Source: DAIDKA01 sp035943195
Lineage (GTDB): Bacteria > Pseudomonadota > Gammaproteobacteria > Steroidobacterales > Steroidobacteraceae
Assembly (NCBI GenBank): GCA_035943195.1
Contig: DASZCK010000119.1
Location: 1 to 18,611, forward strand
Reading direction: 5' to 3'
Length of the DNA stretch: 18,611 nucleotides
The notes below the pieces were generated by a model. It had not been told where the DNA came from and ran no database searches. It was given only the letters and a program-made list of their open reading frames with translations. The position numbers and the translations under genes are program-made. How positions within the stretch are numbered: the stretch's first letter is position 1; the number at the start of each line of letters is the position of its first letter. This document shows positions 1 through 7,378 of the stretch, one piece after another.

Positions 1-310
1 GCCGGGGAGGGCGGCGCGGGTCCGGCTGCGCTTGACGATGAATCCTGCGGTCGGGAGCAGGCACATAACAATAAACCGAACGTCGCAGTGCAGAGGAGAC
101 GAGGAGGCATGGGGCACCCGCAAAGTGACAGCTCTTCCTCAGAAGGACCGGAAGGTGCGGTGAAACCCGCCAGGGCGGGACTGGCGGTTTTGCGGCGTCC
201 TTCCTGTTCTTACTTCATGCCAGACCCTGCTCGGCACCAGCAACGGGAGCAATCATGAGCTGTGAGAACGAAGCCGGCCCGCACGCAATGCGGCGCGTGA
301 AGGAGCTACC
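1..310. other. Leader region without a convincing gene
   Basis: No convincing gene is visible here. Frame 1 of the plus strand is open from the window edge to a TGA at 256-258, but its translation is low-complexity and resembles no family I know, so I treat it as chance openness in GC-rich DNA; it could be the tail of an upstream gene. The stretch holds a strong two-part hairpin (150-204, separate entry). The ribosome-binding site AAGGAG (300-305) sits five bases before the ATG at 311. No convincing sigma-70 promoter was found: a TTGACG at 32-37 lacks a well-spaced -10. Confidence 0.5.
150..204 (+). other. Two-part RNA hairpin (terminator or structured leader)
   Basis: An inner stem pairs 163-173 (AAACCCGCCAG) with 181-191 (CTGGCGGTTTT) around a 7-nt loop. 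An outer stem pairs GGAAGG (150-155) with CCTTCC (199-204). The inner stem ends in TTTT, which would fit an intrinsic terminator for an upstream gene. The outer stem and the position 100 nt before the operon starting at 311 would also fit a 5' leader structure. I do not recognise a known riboswitch class. Confidence 0.4.
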
Positions 311-1885
311 ATGAACTGTCCGAAGTGTCAGCAACCGGTAGCCAGCAACGCCGTCTTCTGCGGTTCCTGCGGAGCGCGTCTGGCAACAGCCGCCCCTTCC
401 GCCCCTTCGCCTGCCCTGGCGCAACCCAGTCCCGCCAGCGGAATGTCAGCGGCGGCAGCGTACCCGGGCACTTCAGGCCCGGCCTTTGCCGGCGGGGCTG
501 CGGCTGCGGGCGCGGCCCTCGACTCGCTGGCGAAATCCGGCCTGGTGGCGCGAATCAAAGGCATATTGCTGAGCCCTCGCAGCGAATGGCCCGTCGTCGC
601 CGGCGAACAAACCGGCGCCGCTGCGCTCATCACCGGCTACGTGCTGCCGCTGGCCGCGGTGGCGGCGCTGTTGAGCTTCCTCCGCATGACCGTCATCGGC
701 GTCAGGGTTCCCTTCGGCGACGCCATCCGGGTGCCGCTCACAGCTGGGCTGATGCAGGCAGTGCTGACCTGTGTCATGGCGGTGGTGGGCGTGGGCCTGG
801 TGGCACTGGTCATCAACCTGCTGGCGCCTACCTTCGGCGGCACGCGCGATATTCGGCACGCGCTGCAGGTTGCCGCCTATTCGCTGACTGCGGCCTTCCT
901 CGGGTCACTGCTGTCGCTGCTGCCCCTGGGCACCCTGCTGTACCTGCTTGCCGGCGTGTACGGCATCTACACGCTGTACCTGGGGCTGCCGGTGGTGATG
1001 CGTTCGAAGCCGGAAAGTGCGGCGGGCTATACCGCCACGGTGGTCGTCTGCACCATCCTGGCCGGCGTGATCCTGGGCGCTGCGTTCGTCACGCTGGGCA
1101 TCACCGGACGCGCCGGGAGCGGCGCATTCGGCGCGGCGTTCACTGGAGCGACCAGTCGCGAAGCGGTGCAACAGGCGCAGCAACAGCAGGCGGCCAATAG
1201 TGTCGGCAACGCCATCGGCGGCATCCTCGGGACCGACGCCAAGGGCAAGTCCGACATCGGCAATGCCATCAACAACCTGGCGCAGGCCGGGCGGCAGGTC
1301 GACCAGCACCACCAGGCAACCGGCAATACCAGCGGCGCGCCTGATGCTGCCGACACGCAACAGGCGATGGGAGCCGCCGGCGGCTTGCTGAGCGCGCTCG
1401 GCCATTCGCTGGGCGGTGAGCACCGGCACGATCCCGTGGATTTTCACACGCTGGAAGGCCTGTTGCCGTCTTCGCTGTCGGGCATGCAACGCGGCGCGCC
1501 GAAGGGCGAGGCGAACGGCGCCATGGGCCTCAAGACCACCTCCGCCGAAGTCGACTTCGCAGGCGACGGCAACGCCCGCGTCAATGTGTCGATCAAGGAC
1601 GCGTCGGCCATATCGGGACTTGCCGGATTGGCCGAGATGGTGAACTCGCAACAATCCGAACAGGGCGGCAGCTATGAAAAGAGCGAAACCCTGTCCGGAC
1701 AGAACGTACACGAAAAATGGGATGCCGCGACGCGGCACGGGGAGCTGTCGCTGATCGTGGCCAAGCGCTTCGGCGTGGACGTGAGCGGCGACAGCGTCGA
1801 TATGGATGTCTTGAAGAACACCTTGGCGCAGGTCGACTTCGGCAAACTCCAGTCCATGAAGGACGCTAACCCGGCCGCGCAATAA
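311..1885 (+). CDS. Zinc-ribbon and Yip1-like multi-pass membrane protein
   Basis: This 524-residue protein starts with a short zinc ribbon (Cys3-x2-Cys6 and Cys17-x2-Cys20), followed by a low-complexity Ala/Pro linker (about 25-70). Residues 75-265 form a hydrophobic domain with about five membrane segments (near 103-123, 148-172, 188-212, 213-230 and 243-265). The sequence around 80-95, with the SPRSEWPVV motif, matches the start of Yip1-family domains. A Gln-rich stretch (about 287-295) and a soluble C-terminal domain of some 230 residues follow. Bacterial Yip1 proteins have no settled biochemical role. The start is supported by AAGGAG five bases upstream. The exported protein starting at 1900 lies 14 bp downstream and is probably co-transcribed. 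Fold assignment is fairly firm; function is unknown. Confidence 0.85.
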   Translation: MNCPKCQQPVASNAVFCGSCGARLATAAPSAPSPALAQPSPASGMSAAAAYPGTSGPAFAGGAAAAGAALDSLAKSGLVARIKGILLSPRSEWPVVAGEQTGAAALITGYVLPLAAVAALLSFLRMTVIGVRVPFGDAIRVPLTAGLMQAVLTCVMAVVGVGLVALVINLLAPTFGGTRDIRHALQVAAYSLTAAFLGSLLSLLPLGTLLYLLAGVYGIYTLYLGLPVVMRSKPESAAGYTATVVVCTILAGVILGAAFVTLGITGRAGSGAFGAAFTGATSREAVQQAQQQQAANSVGNAIGGILGTDAKGKSDIGNAINNLAQAGRQVDQHHQATGNTSGAPDAADTQQAMGAAGGLLSALGHSLGGEHRHDPVDFHTLEGLLPSSLSGMQRGAPKGEANGAMGLKTTSAEVDFAGDGNARVNVSIKDASAISGLAGLAEMVNSQQSEQGGSYEKSETLSGQNVHEKWDAATRHGELSLIVAKRFGVDVSGDSVDMDVLKNTLAQVDFGKLQSMKDANPAAQ

Positions 1886-1899
1886 GGACGATTGACCAC

Positions 1900-2415
1900 A
1901 TGAAAACCCTCAAGCCCCTCTTTCTGAGCGCCGTCGTCGCATTCGCCGGCAGTCTCGCAACCTGGACGGCGCATGCCGACGACGCGTCGTGCAAGGCGGT
2001 CTCGGATGCGGCGGCGAAAATGGCCAGGACGCCTTACCACGAAGTGGCCACGGTCGACGGCAAACCCTTCGAGAAGATCTACACGACCACGACCTTGTCG
2101 ATGCGCGTCGGGGGTAAATGGATGACCATCCCGATGACGCCGCAGGAGGTTCTGGATGCGCTGCGCGAAAGTGGTTCGTATTCCAACTGCAGGGTACTGC
2201 GGACCGAAACGGTAGGCGGCCAGCGCGCGACGGTCTATGCGGCGCAGCGCCTCTCGCCCGGGACGTCCTTCCCGAGCGAAGACGCCCAGATCTGGATCGG
2301 TGCCAACGGGCTGGCGCTGAAAACCGTGTCGGATACGCAGGTGGGAGGCCGCAAGACCCATGCAGAGTCACAGGTGACGTACGACCACGTGCAGGCGCCG
2401 AGCGCAGCACCTTGA
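1900..2415 (+). CDS. Small exported protein of unknown function
   Basis: A 171-residue protein with a clear Sec signal peptide (Lys3/Lys6, hydrophobic 7-20, likely cleavage after the AHA at 24-26). The mature part has exactly two cysteines (Cys31 and Cys97), which could form a periplasmic disulfide. The pattern of alternating short strands, including RVGGKWMTIPM at 69-79, is reminiscent of the LolA/LppX-type lipid-binding fold, but that is a guess from pattern only. There is no lipobox, so it should be a soluble periplasmic protein. AAGGA at 1883-1887 overlaps the stop of the preceding membrane-protein gene and serves as ribosome-binding site, pointing to one transcript with it. Confidence 0.75.
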   Translation: MKTLKPLFLSAVVAFAGSLATWTAHADDASCKAVSDAAAKMARTPYHEVATVDGKPFEKIYTTTTLSMRVGGKWMTIPMTPQEVLDALRESGSYSNCRVLRTETVGGQRATVYAAQRLSPGTSFPSEDAQIWIGANGLALKTVSDTQVGGRKTHAESQVTYDHVQAPSAAP

Positions 2416-2472
2416 TCGCCTGAAAGCCCGCTGATCCTGGCGGGTGATTCCGCCGGCCGCTGGCGCCGCGAA

Positions 2473-2502
2473 TTGGAGGTCGCAGCCGGGTTCCCCTATC
2501 AT
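2473..2502 (+). promoter_or_regulatory. Predicted promoter of the ECF sigma gene (leaderless)
   Basis: TTGGAG (2473-2478) and TATCAT (2497-2502) are separated by 18 bp. The -10 ends six bases before the ATG at 2509, so the expected +1 falls on the A of the start codon. No Shine-Dalgarno sequence sits at normal distance from that ATG; the GGAGGT at 2475-2480 lies within the promoter and is too far away. This is a pattern-based prediction. Confidence 0.45.
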
Positions 2503-2508
2503 GCCCGC

Positions 2509-3087
2509 ATGTCCGTTCAGGAGGTCAGTGCGCTGCCCGACTTCTCGCGTCTGAACGCGAGCCCGGCAGCGCCGGAAACCCGACGGATCGCCACGGAACT
2601 GCTGCCGGTCTTCTATGATCAGCTGAAACGCATCGCTCACCGCTCCCGCACGCGGCTCGGAGCCGGCAACACCCTGCAGACTACCGCGCTGGTGCATGAG
2701 GCATTTCTGCGCTTGGGCAGTTCGCGGGGCTTCACTGACGAAACACACTTTCTGCGGGCGGCGGCCCTGGCGATGCGCCACGCGCTCATCAATTACGCTG
2801 AGGCGCGGCTCGCGGACAAGCGCGGTGGAGGGGGACTGCATCTGACCCTGTCACACGCCGTGGATCTGGCGGTGAAGACCGATGAGGGCCTGCTGGCGCT
2901 GAATGCGGCGGTGGAGCGACTCGCCATCGACATGCCGCGCCTTGCGGAGGTGGTCGAATGCCGCTTCTTCGGCGGTTATAGCGAGGAGGACACGGCCCGG
3001 GTTCTGGGCCTGTCGCTGCGCACCGTACAAAGAGACTGGCTGAAGGCCAGGACCTGGCTGTATCGCGAACTGGTCGGCGCGCCCTGA
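2509..3087 (+). CDS. ECF sigma factor, Sigma70_ECF (ECF43-like)
   Basis: A 192-residue RNA polymerase sigma factor with sigma-2 (about 25-100) and sigma-4 (about 130-188) domains. The phrase LQTTALVHEAFLRL (56-69) is the hallmark of the Sigma70_ECF/ECF43 branch. The helix-turn-helix of sigma-4 covers YSEEDTARVLGLSLRTVQRDW. Canonical ECF factors have an acidic DAED at the position aligned with Gln57-Thr58-Thr59-Ala60. In ECF43 (EcfP of Vibrio parahaemolyticus) loss of this acidity is compensated by phosphorylation of a threonine in this region by the kinase PknT. The TPR kinase ending three bases away fits that role. I chose ATG 2509 because the upstream TTG at 2473 would lie inside the predicted -35 element. 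No anti-sigma factor is visible. Confidence 0.9.
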   Translation: MSVQEVSALPDFSRLNASPAAPETRRIATELLPVFYDQLKRIAHRSRTRLGAGNTLQTTALVHEAFLRLGSSRGFTDETHFLRAAALAMRHALINYAEARLADKRGGGGLHLTLSHAVDLAVKTDEGLLALNAAVERLAIDMPRLAEVVECRFFGGYSEEDTARVLGLSLRTVQRDWLKARTWLYRELVGAP

Positions 3088-3090
3088 AAG

Positions 3091-5772
3091 CTACGTCGAT
3101 TGAGCCAACGCCCGCTGGACCTGAAGCGTCTCGGGATGATCCGCTCCGAGCTGCGGCGCCAACACCGCGATGGCCTGTTGCAACACCGCACGGCCCTCGG
3201 CCACATGGCCGCCGGCAACCAGCGCCTGCCCCAGAAGGCCCCGTACATGGGCCAGTTCCCAACTCTGCGACCCCACCACCGCTCTGAGTGCGACGGCCTC
3301 CGTCAGCGAGTCGGTCGCGGCTGCGTTGTCGCGCTGGCGCAGAAGTATGGTGCCCAGTAGCTCCAAGCCTTCGGCCAGGGAGGCGTTCGCGGCCGGCCCG
3401 CCTTGCCGCAAGGCCGCGATCGCAGTGACCGCGGCCTGCTGCGCCTCCCTGAGGCCGCCGGGACCGGATACCATTGTCCAGCGCGCGTAAGCGAGTTTCG
3501 CCCGCAACGACACGGGGTGAGTGTCGCCGTACTGCGCATGCGCTGCGGCGAGCGCGGCCGACAGTGTTACGTGCGCGCCGTCGAGATCGCCGGCGCCGAT
3601 CTGGGCCTCACCCAGAAACAGCCGGTTCTGCAGCGCGACGGGACTGTTCGCGCCGGCAAATTGGACGCCAAGAGTGACTGCCTCGCGCAACGCCGCTACG
3701 GCTTGCGAGGACTGGCCGAGAATCCACAGTGCCCGCCCGTATTGGCCCATGGCGGCCGCCACGGCCGCGGAGTTTCCCGCCAGTGATCGCTCGCGCTCGA
3801 TGGCACCGCGCAGCTGCTCGCGGGCCTCCCGGACACGCCCCGTGCGCAATTCCAGCGTACCGAGATTGGCGCGGATGATCTGCGCATCGAGTCCGTCACC
3901 GAGACCGATGGCCTGATAGATGTCGAGCGTCTCCTGGTAGGCGGCGAGCGCTTCCGCCAGGCGGCTGGCCGAAGTCAGGGTGATGGCAAGGGAGTTGTAC
4001 AGATTCGCCATCTCGCGATCGTTGCGACCGGAAAGCGCCGCGCGCTGCTCGATGGCCGTCCGGCTGGTGAGGATCGCTTGATCGAGGTGGCCCTGAATGC
4101 GTTGCAGCTTGGCGCGCGTACCCAGGCCTTCGAGCCTTTCCTCGGCGTACTGCTTCGGCGCGCTGTCCCAGAAGGCCTGCGCCTGATCGAGCAACTGCGC
4201 GCAACGCGCCGTATGACCGCGCAAGAGTTCGATGTTGGCCAGCTTCTGGCGTGCATCCGCCAGGATGGCCGGGTCGGCCCCGGCGGGATTCTCGGCCACA
4301 AAGCCCTCGAGCAGATTTCCCGCGCCCTCGACATCCTCGAGGGCGCCGTAGAGGTCCGCCAGCGAGAGGACCAGCGGGCCGGCCAACCCGGGTTGCTGGC
4401 GATACTCCTGCAATACCCGCTGGGAGCTCAGGTCGATCATGCCTTTGGCCGTGGCCTTGTCACTGCCCTCGTCACTGATGGCCTTGCGGAAAATGCGGGT
4501 GAGGCCATAGCGCACGGCCTCTTCGCGGGCGGCGTCGCGTCGGGCGATATCGCGTTCGATATCAGCCCTGCGGGCCTGCCATGCGGCCATGCCGAGTCCC
4601 CCGGCAAGCGACACCAGCACCAGCAGCAAGGCTGCAGCCGCCGCCCGGTGACGTCTCAAGGTGCGTCCCAGCACATACAGCCGGGCGCCGGAGCGCGCCT
4701 CCACCGGCTCGCCGCGCAGATGACGCTCGATGTCCAGCCGCAGGGAGTCGGCCGTGATGTAACGCTGGGCCGGCTCCGCGCGCAGGGCCTTGGAGATGAT
4801 GGCGTCGAGGTCGCCGCGCAGCGCCTGGGCCGATACGGGTGACCGGTCCGTGCCTTGCGCCGTGACACTGGCCAAGGGGGCAGGTTGGTTCAGGACGGCA
4901 CGCACCGCCTGCGCGATCGGCGCCCCACTGCTGATCCAGGGATGCGTTCCGGTCAGCAGCTCGAACAGCAGTACGCCCAGGGCAAAGGTATCGGTCGCGG
5001 TGGTGGCGGGCTTGCCCAACAACTGTTCGGGTGCGGCGCTCGATGGAGTGAGCGGCGCCTGGGTCAGCGTATGCAATGCCGTCGGCTGACCGTCCAGCAG
5101 CTTGGCGATTCCGAAGTCCAGCACTTTCACCTGGCCGCCGGCGGTGACCAGGATGTTCGAGGGCTTCAGATCGCGATGCACGATCAAGTTGCTGTGGGCA
5201 TACGCCATGGCCTCGCAGACGTGCGCGAACAGCTGCAGCCGCGTGGCGAGATCAGCCCGGGTTGTAGCGCAGTACTGGGTGATGTGCAGGCCCTGCACAT
5301 ACTCCATCACCATGTAGGGACGGCCGTCGGGTGTTGCCCCACCGTCCAGCAGATGAGCGATGGCGGGGTGGTCGAGGCGGGCGAGAATCCTGCGTTCTGC
5401 CTGAAAGCGCTCCAGCTCGGCGTGCGCCTCGTGCCGCAGCACCTTGATGGCGACGTGTTGATCGAAGTCACCGCGCGCGCGCACGGCCTCGTAGACCTCA
5501 CCCATGCCGCCGTGACCGATGCGGCCGGTGATGCGCCAGCCACCCAGCAGGGAGCCGGTCAGATCATCCGCGGCGGCTCCCGGCAGTGGCGCCGTCCCGG
5601 ACAGGAAGTCACCGAGGGATTGGGCGGCACGCAGGAAGCTCTCGATCTCCTCACGCACCTCGGGGTCGGCCACCGTCAGGCTGCGCCAATGCTCCCAGCG
5701 CGCCGCTTCGGGCAGATCGAGCAGCGTGTCGAGCAGTGCATCGGCCGCAGCCCTTTGATTCTCCGAGAGCAT
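3091..5772 (-). CDS. Transmembrane Ser/Thr protein kinase with TPR sensor (PknT-like)
   Basis: This 893-residue protein has a cytoplasmic Hanks-type kinase domain (about 80-355). Visible are the Gly-rich loop G86-H-G-G-M-G91, the ATP-anchoring Lys110, a candidate alpha-C Glu126, the catalytic loop HRDLKPSN (Asp201, Lys203, Asn206), DFG (219-221) and APE (247-249); nothing essential is missing. An N-terminal helical segment (1-60) precedes it. One membrane segment lies at about 376-398, followed by a long helical region with about eight TPR-like units to the C-terminus, expected in the periplasm. This layout is that of kinases partnered with ECF43 sigma factors, so the likely substrate is the sigma factor encoded at 2509-3087. 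The gene is convergent with it rather than co-directional. The ATG at 5772 directly follows a strong promoter with no ribosome-binding site. Confidence 0.93.
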   Translation of the reverse strand: MLSENQRAAADALLDTLLDLPEAARWEHWRSLTVADPEVREEIESFLRAAQSLGDFLSGTAPLPGAAADDLTGSLLGGWRITGRIGHGGMGEVYEAVRARGDFDQHVAIKVLRHEAHAELERFQAERRILARLDHPAIAHLLDGGATPDGRPYMVMEYVQGLHITQYCATTRADLATRLQLFAHVCEAMAYAHSNLIVHRDLKPSNILVTAGGQVKVLDFGIAKLLDGQPTALHTLTQAPLTPSSAAPEQLLGKPATTATDTFALGVLLFELLTGTHPWISSGAPIAQAVRAVLNQPAPLASVTAQGTDRSPVSAQALRGDLDAIISKALRAEPAQRYITADSLRLDIERHLRGEPVEARSGARLYVLGRTLRRHRAAAAALLLVLVSLAGGLGMAAWQARRADIERDIARRDAAREEAVRYGLTRIFRKAISDEGSDKATAKGMIDLSSQRVLQEYRQQPGLAGPLVLSLADLYGALEDVEGAGNLLEGFVAENPAGADPAILADARQKLANIELLRGHTARCAQLLDQAQAFWDSAPKQYAEERLEGLGTRAKLQRIQGHLDQAILTSRTAIEQRAALSGRNDREMANLYNSLAITLTSASRLAEALAAYQETLDIYQAIGLGDGLDAQIIRANLGTLELRTGRVREAREQLRGAIERERSLAGNSAAVAAAMGQYGRALWILGQSSQAVAALREAVTLGVQFAGANSPVALQNRLFLGEAQIGAGDLDGAHVTLSAALAAAHAQYGDTHPVSLRAKLAYARWTMVSGPGGLREAQQAAVTAIAALRQGGPAANASLAEGLELLGTILLRQRDNAAATDSLTEAVALRAVVGSQSWELAHVRGLLGQALVAGGHVAEGRAVLQQAIAVLAPQLGADHPETLQVQRALAQST

Positions 5773-5778
5773 AGGTCC

Positions 5779-5806
5779 GTTATAGCCGAGTCCGTTGCCG
5801 CGTCAA
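5779..5806 (-). promoter_or_regulatory. Strong sigma-70 promoter of the kinase gene (leaderless)
   Basis: Read on the minus strand, TTGACG (5806-5801) and TATAAC (5784-5779) are spaced by 16 bp, each one mismatch from consensus. Six bases (GGACCT) separate the -10 from the ATG, placing +1 on the A of the start codon at 5772. No Shine-Dalgarno sequence is present, so a leaderless mRNA is predicted. Confidence 0.6.
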
Positions 5807-5900
5807 CCTCTCGCGCCCCCAAATGACGGCGGATGGCGGTCGGCGCCCGGATTTCCGGTTCTACTGACTAAGGCGTGCCGTGAACCGGAGGGAGAGGGCG

Positions 5901-6527
5901 ATGGCAATTAAATACGATAAGCGATGGATGGGTATGCAGGCGGCAGCGATGCTGGCTGTGGCGCTGGCGGCGCTCGCGCCCGGCCCGGCGTCGGCCGGCA
6001 CCGACCTGTGCAAGAGCGTAAGTCCCGCCGCGGTGAGCAAGGCCTTGCACGCCACCATCGTGCGTGCCGAGGCACCCGAGGGGTCCGACGCCGGGTGCGC
6101 CTACTCCGCCAAGGGCACGCCGGTGAATTCCTCCACCAATCACGCCATGGCCATGGCCAATGGCATGGGGGGCGCGCCGCTGGATGCCCAGTCCTCCAAG
6201 CTCATGTCGGGATTCTTCAACGGCGTGCTGGGTGACGCATCCGCCAAGCAGGAGAAGCAGGCCCGCCACCCGGGCGAGATCCCGGTGCTGGTGTTCAGCG
6301 TTTCCACGGGCGATGCGCAGGAGCAGATGAAGCTCAACCGCGACACGATGGGGCGCATGTCGAAGGTGACGACGGTGCCGGGCCTGGGCGATGACGCCAT
6401 TGAGACCTCGGGCAGCATGCTCATGGTGCGCAAGGGCGACAAGTTCATCCAATTCCTCTTTACGCAGTGCAACTGTGCGTCGCAGGACGTGATTCCGCTG
6501 GCGAAGCAGATCATCGCGGGGTTGTAA
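5901..6527 (+). CDS. Exported protein of unknown function
   Basis: A 208-residue protein with a Sec signal peptide (basic residues 4-8, hydrophobic 13-28, cleavage likely after ASA at 30-32). The mature start, with Cys37 followed by SPAAVSKAL and then Cys66, resembles the opening of DUF3558-type exported proteins, but similarity is too weak for a firm assignment. A CNC pair lies near the C-terminus. I chose ATG 5901 over GTG 5880 because the purine-rich GGAGGGAGAGG (5887-5897) ends just before it. The 3' end overlaps that of the AHSA1-type gene on the other strand by 17 bp. It lies next to the kinase gene but is transcribed divergently from it; whether it belongs to that signalling module is unknown. 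Confidence 0.75.
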   Translation: MAIKYDKRWMGMQAAAMLAVALAALAPGPASAGTDLCKSVSPAAVSKALHATIVRAEAPEGSDAGCAYSAKGTPVNSSTNHAMAMANGMGGAPLDAQSSKLMSGFFNGVLGDASAKQEKQARHPGEIPVLVFSVSTGDAQEQMKLNRDTMGRMSKVTTVPGLGDDAIETSGSMLMVRKGDKFIQFLFTQCNCASQDVIPLAKQIIAGL

Positions 6528-6996
6528 CTGCGCGCAGGGTGTCGAGCAGCTCGTCAAGCTGCCCAAAGGTCTCGCGCATCCCGACCTCCATCCCCTCGAG
6601 GACCGCATCGAGAGCTTCCTTCGAGGGATGCAGTTCGTGCATGACCACCAGCGTCTTGCCGTCCCTTTCCTCGAAGGTCACCGTGGTGATGGCATCATTA
6701 TCGCCCTCGTCATTGGTCCAGACCAGGCGCGACTGCGGGATCACCTCGAGGTACTTGCCAAAGAACACCATGGGCGGTGAGGACCCGAGGGCAAACTCGA
6801 AACGGTAACGGCCCCCGACACGCACGTCCGCCTCGCAGGAAACCAGGGACATGCCTGAGGACTTCGGTACCCACCAGCGCTTGAGCAGCTCGGGCTGGGT
6901 CCACGCCTCGTAGACGAGGCGCACCGGAGCGTCGAAGGTTCGCGTGACGACGATCTCACGCTCGGACTTCCGTTCCGCAGTTGTCGGGTTCTTCAT
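6511..6996 (-). CDS. SRPBCC/AHSA1-domain protein
   Basis: A 161-residue single-domain protein of the START/Bet v1-like SRPBCC superfamily, Aha1 C-terminal (AHSA1) branch. Typical signatures are VTRTFDAPVRLVYEAWTQPE (17-36), LLKRWWVP (37-44), the VGGRYRF strand and a C-terminal amphipathic helix (GMRETFGQLDELLDTL). These proteins form a hydrophobic cavity for small lipophilic ligands; the ligand here cannot be read from sequence. The start codon overlaps the stop of the ArsR-type gene upstream (ATGA), so the two are translationally coupled and form one operon. Such ArsR-SRPBCC pairs are common in Proteobacteria. The 3' end overlaps the convergent exported-protein gene. Confidence 0.9.
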   Translation of the reverse strand: MKNPTTAERKSEREIVVTRTFDAPVRLVYEAWTQPELLKRWWVPKSSGMSLVSCEADVRVGGRYRFEFALGSSPPMVFFGKYLEVIPQSRLVWTNDEGDNDAITTVTFEERDGKTLVVMHELHPSKEALDAVLEGMEVGMRETFGQLDELLDTLRAVTTPR

Positions 6997-7307
6997 GGGG
7001 TGGGCTCACTCTCGAAGCGTGCCGCCCAGAGCTGGCGATGCCGCTCGATCCAGGCCGCCTCTTCCTCCATTTGACGCAGGCCTAGCCTACAGGTGCGCAC
7101 GCGCCCGACCTTTTCGGTAGTAACGAGCCCCGCCTGCTCCAACACGCCGACGTGCTTCTTCATGCCCGTGAGGGTCATGTGAAACTTTTGGGCCAGGTCC
7201 GTGATCGACGCGTCGGCACGTCCGAGCTGCTCCAGAACGCCGCGTCGGGTGGCATCCGAGAGCGCGGCAAACGAGGAATTCAGATGAGCAGTCGAATACT
7301 GAACCAT
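6993..7307 (-). CDS. ArsR-family winged-helix repressor
   Basis: A 104-residue winged-helix regulator. FAALSDATRRGVLEQLG (12-28) is the classic opening of ArsR proteins, followed by ITDLAQKFHMTLTGMKKHVGVLEQAGLV as the recognition helix-turn-helix and a TTEKVGRVRTCRL wing. No ELCVCDL metal-binding motif is present, so it belongs to the non-metal ArsR group that usually accompanies SRPBCC genes. I chose ATG 7307 because the protein begins MVQY there, as is usual for this group, and the longer frame would run across the promoter. A 16-bp palindrome spans the start codon, suggesting autorepression. The SRPBCC gene follows with a 4-bp overlap. Confidence 0.9.
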   Translation of the reverse strand: MVQYSTAHLNSSFAALSDATRRGVLEQLGRADASITDLAQKFHMTLTGMKKHVGVLEQAGLVTTEKVGRVRTCRLGLRQMEEEAAWIERHRQLWAARFESEPTP

Positions 7308-7315
7308 ATGGTTCA
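7300..7315. promoter_or_regulatory. Palindromic operator over the arsR-type start codon
   Basis: TGAACCATATGGTTCA is a perfect 16-bp inverted repeat. It contains the repressor ATG (7305-7307, minus strand) and abuts its -10 hexamer (7315-7320). ArsR-family dimers bind such short dyads, so this is the likely autoregulatory operator. Its location also leaves it within about 65-80 bp of the start of the acetyltransferase gene on the plus strand, which might be co-regulated. Confidence 0.7.
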
Positions 7316-7344
7316 ATATAGACGTAGGACCTGTCGGGTTGCAA
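7315..7344 (-). promoter_or_regulatory. Predicted promoter of the arsR-SRPBCC operon
   Basis: On the minus strand TTGCAA (7344-7339) and TATATT (7320-7315) are 18 bp apart. The -10 is seven bases from the ATG at 7307, so transcription should begin at or one base before the start codon. The operator palindrome begins at the last base of the -10, so bound repressor would block initiation. Confidence 0.55.
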
Positions 7345-7378
7345 GAGAAAGCTGAGCGTGCAGTACCGGTGAAGTACC

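Noticed and set aside
1..258. Open frame on the plus strand from the window edge to a TGA at 256-258
   Set aside because: Composition is that of non-coding GC-rich DNA, no family resemblance, and it runs through the hairpin at 150-204. It could still be the end of an upstream gene.
905..2361. Long minus-strand open frames
   Set aside because: Shadows of the zinc-ribbon/Yip1 gene and the exported protein gene, both with clear signals on the plus strand.
2427..2444. CCCGC/GCGGG hairpin after the small exported protein gene
   Set aside because: A 5-bp stem with no T-tract in GC-rich DNA is too weak to call a terminator.
2473..2508. Upstream TTG start for the sigma factor
   Set aside because: The TTG is part of the predicted -35 element, and the added residues do not match the family.
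4078..5826. Long plus-strand open frames of about 250 and 320 codons
   Set aside because: They lie entirely opposite the kinase gene, whose catalytic motifs are intact. The translations lack any recognisable domain.
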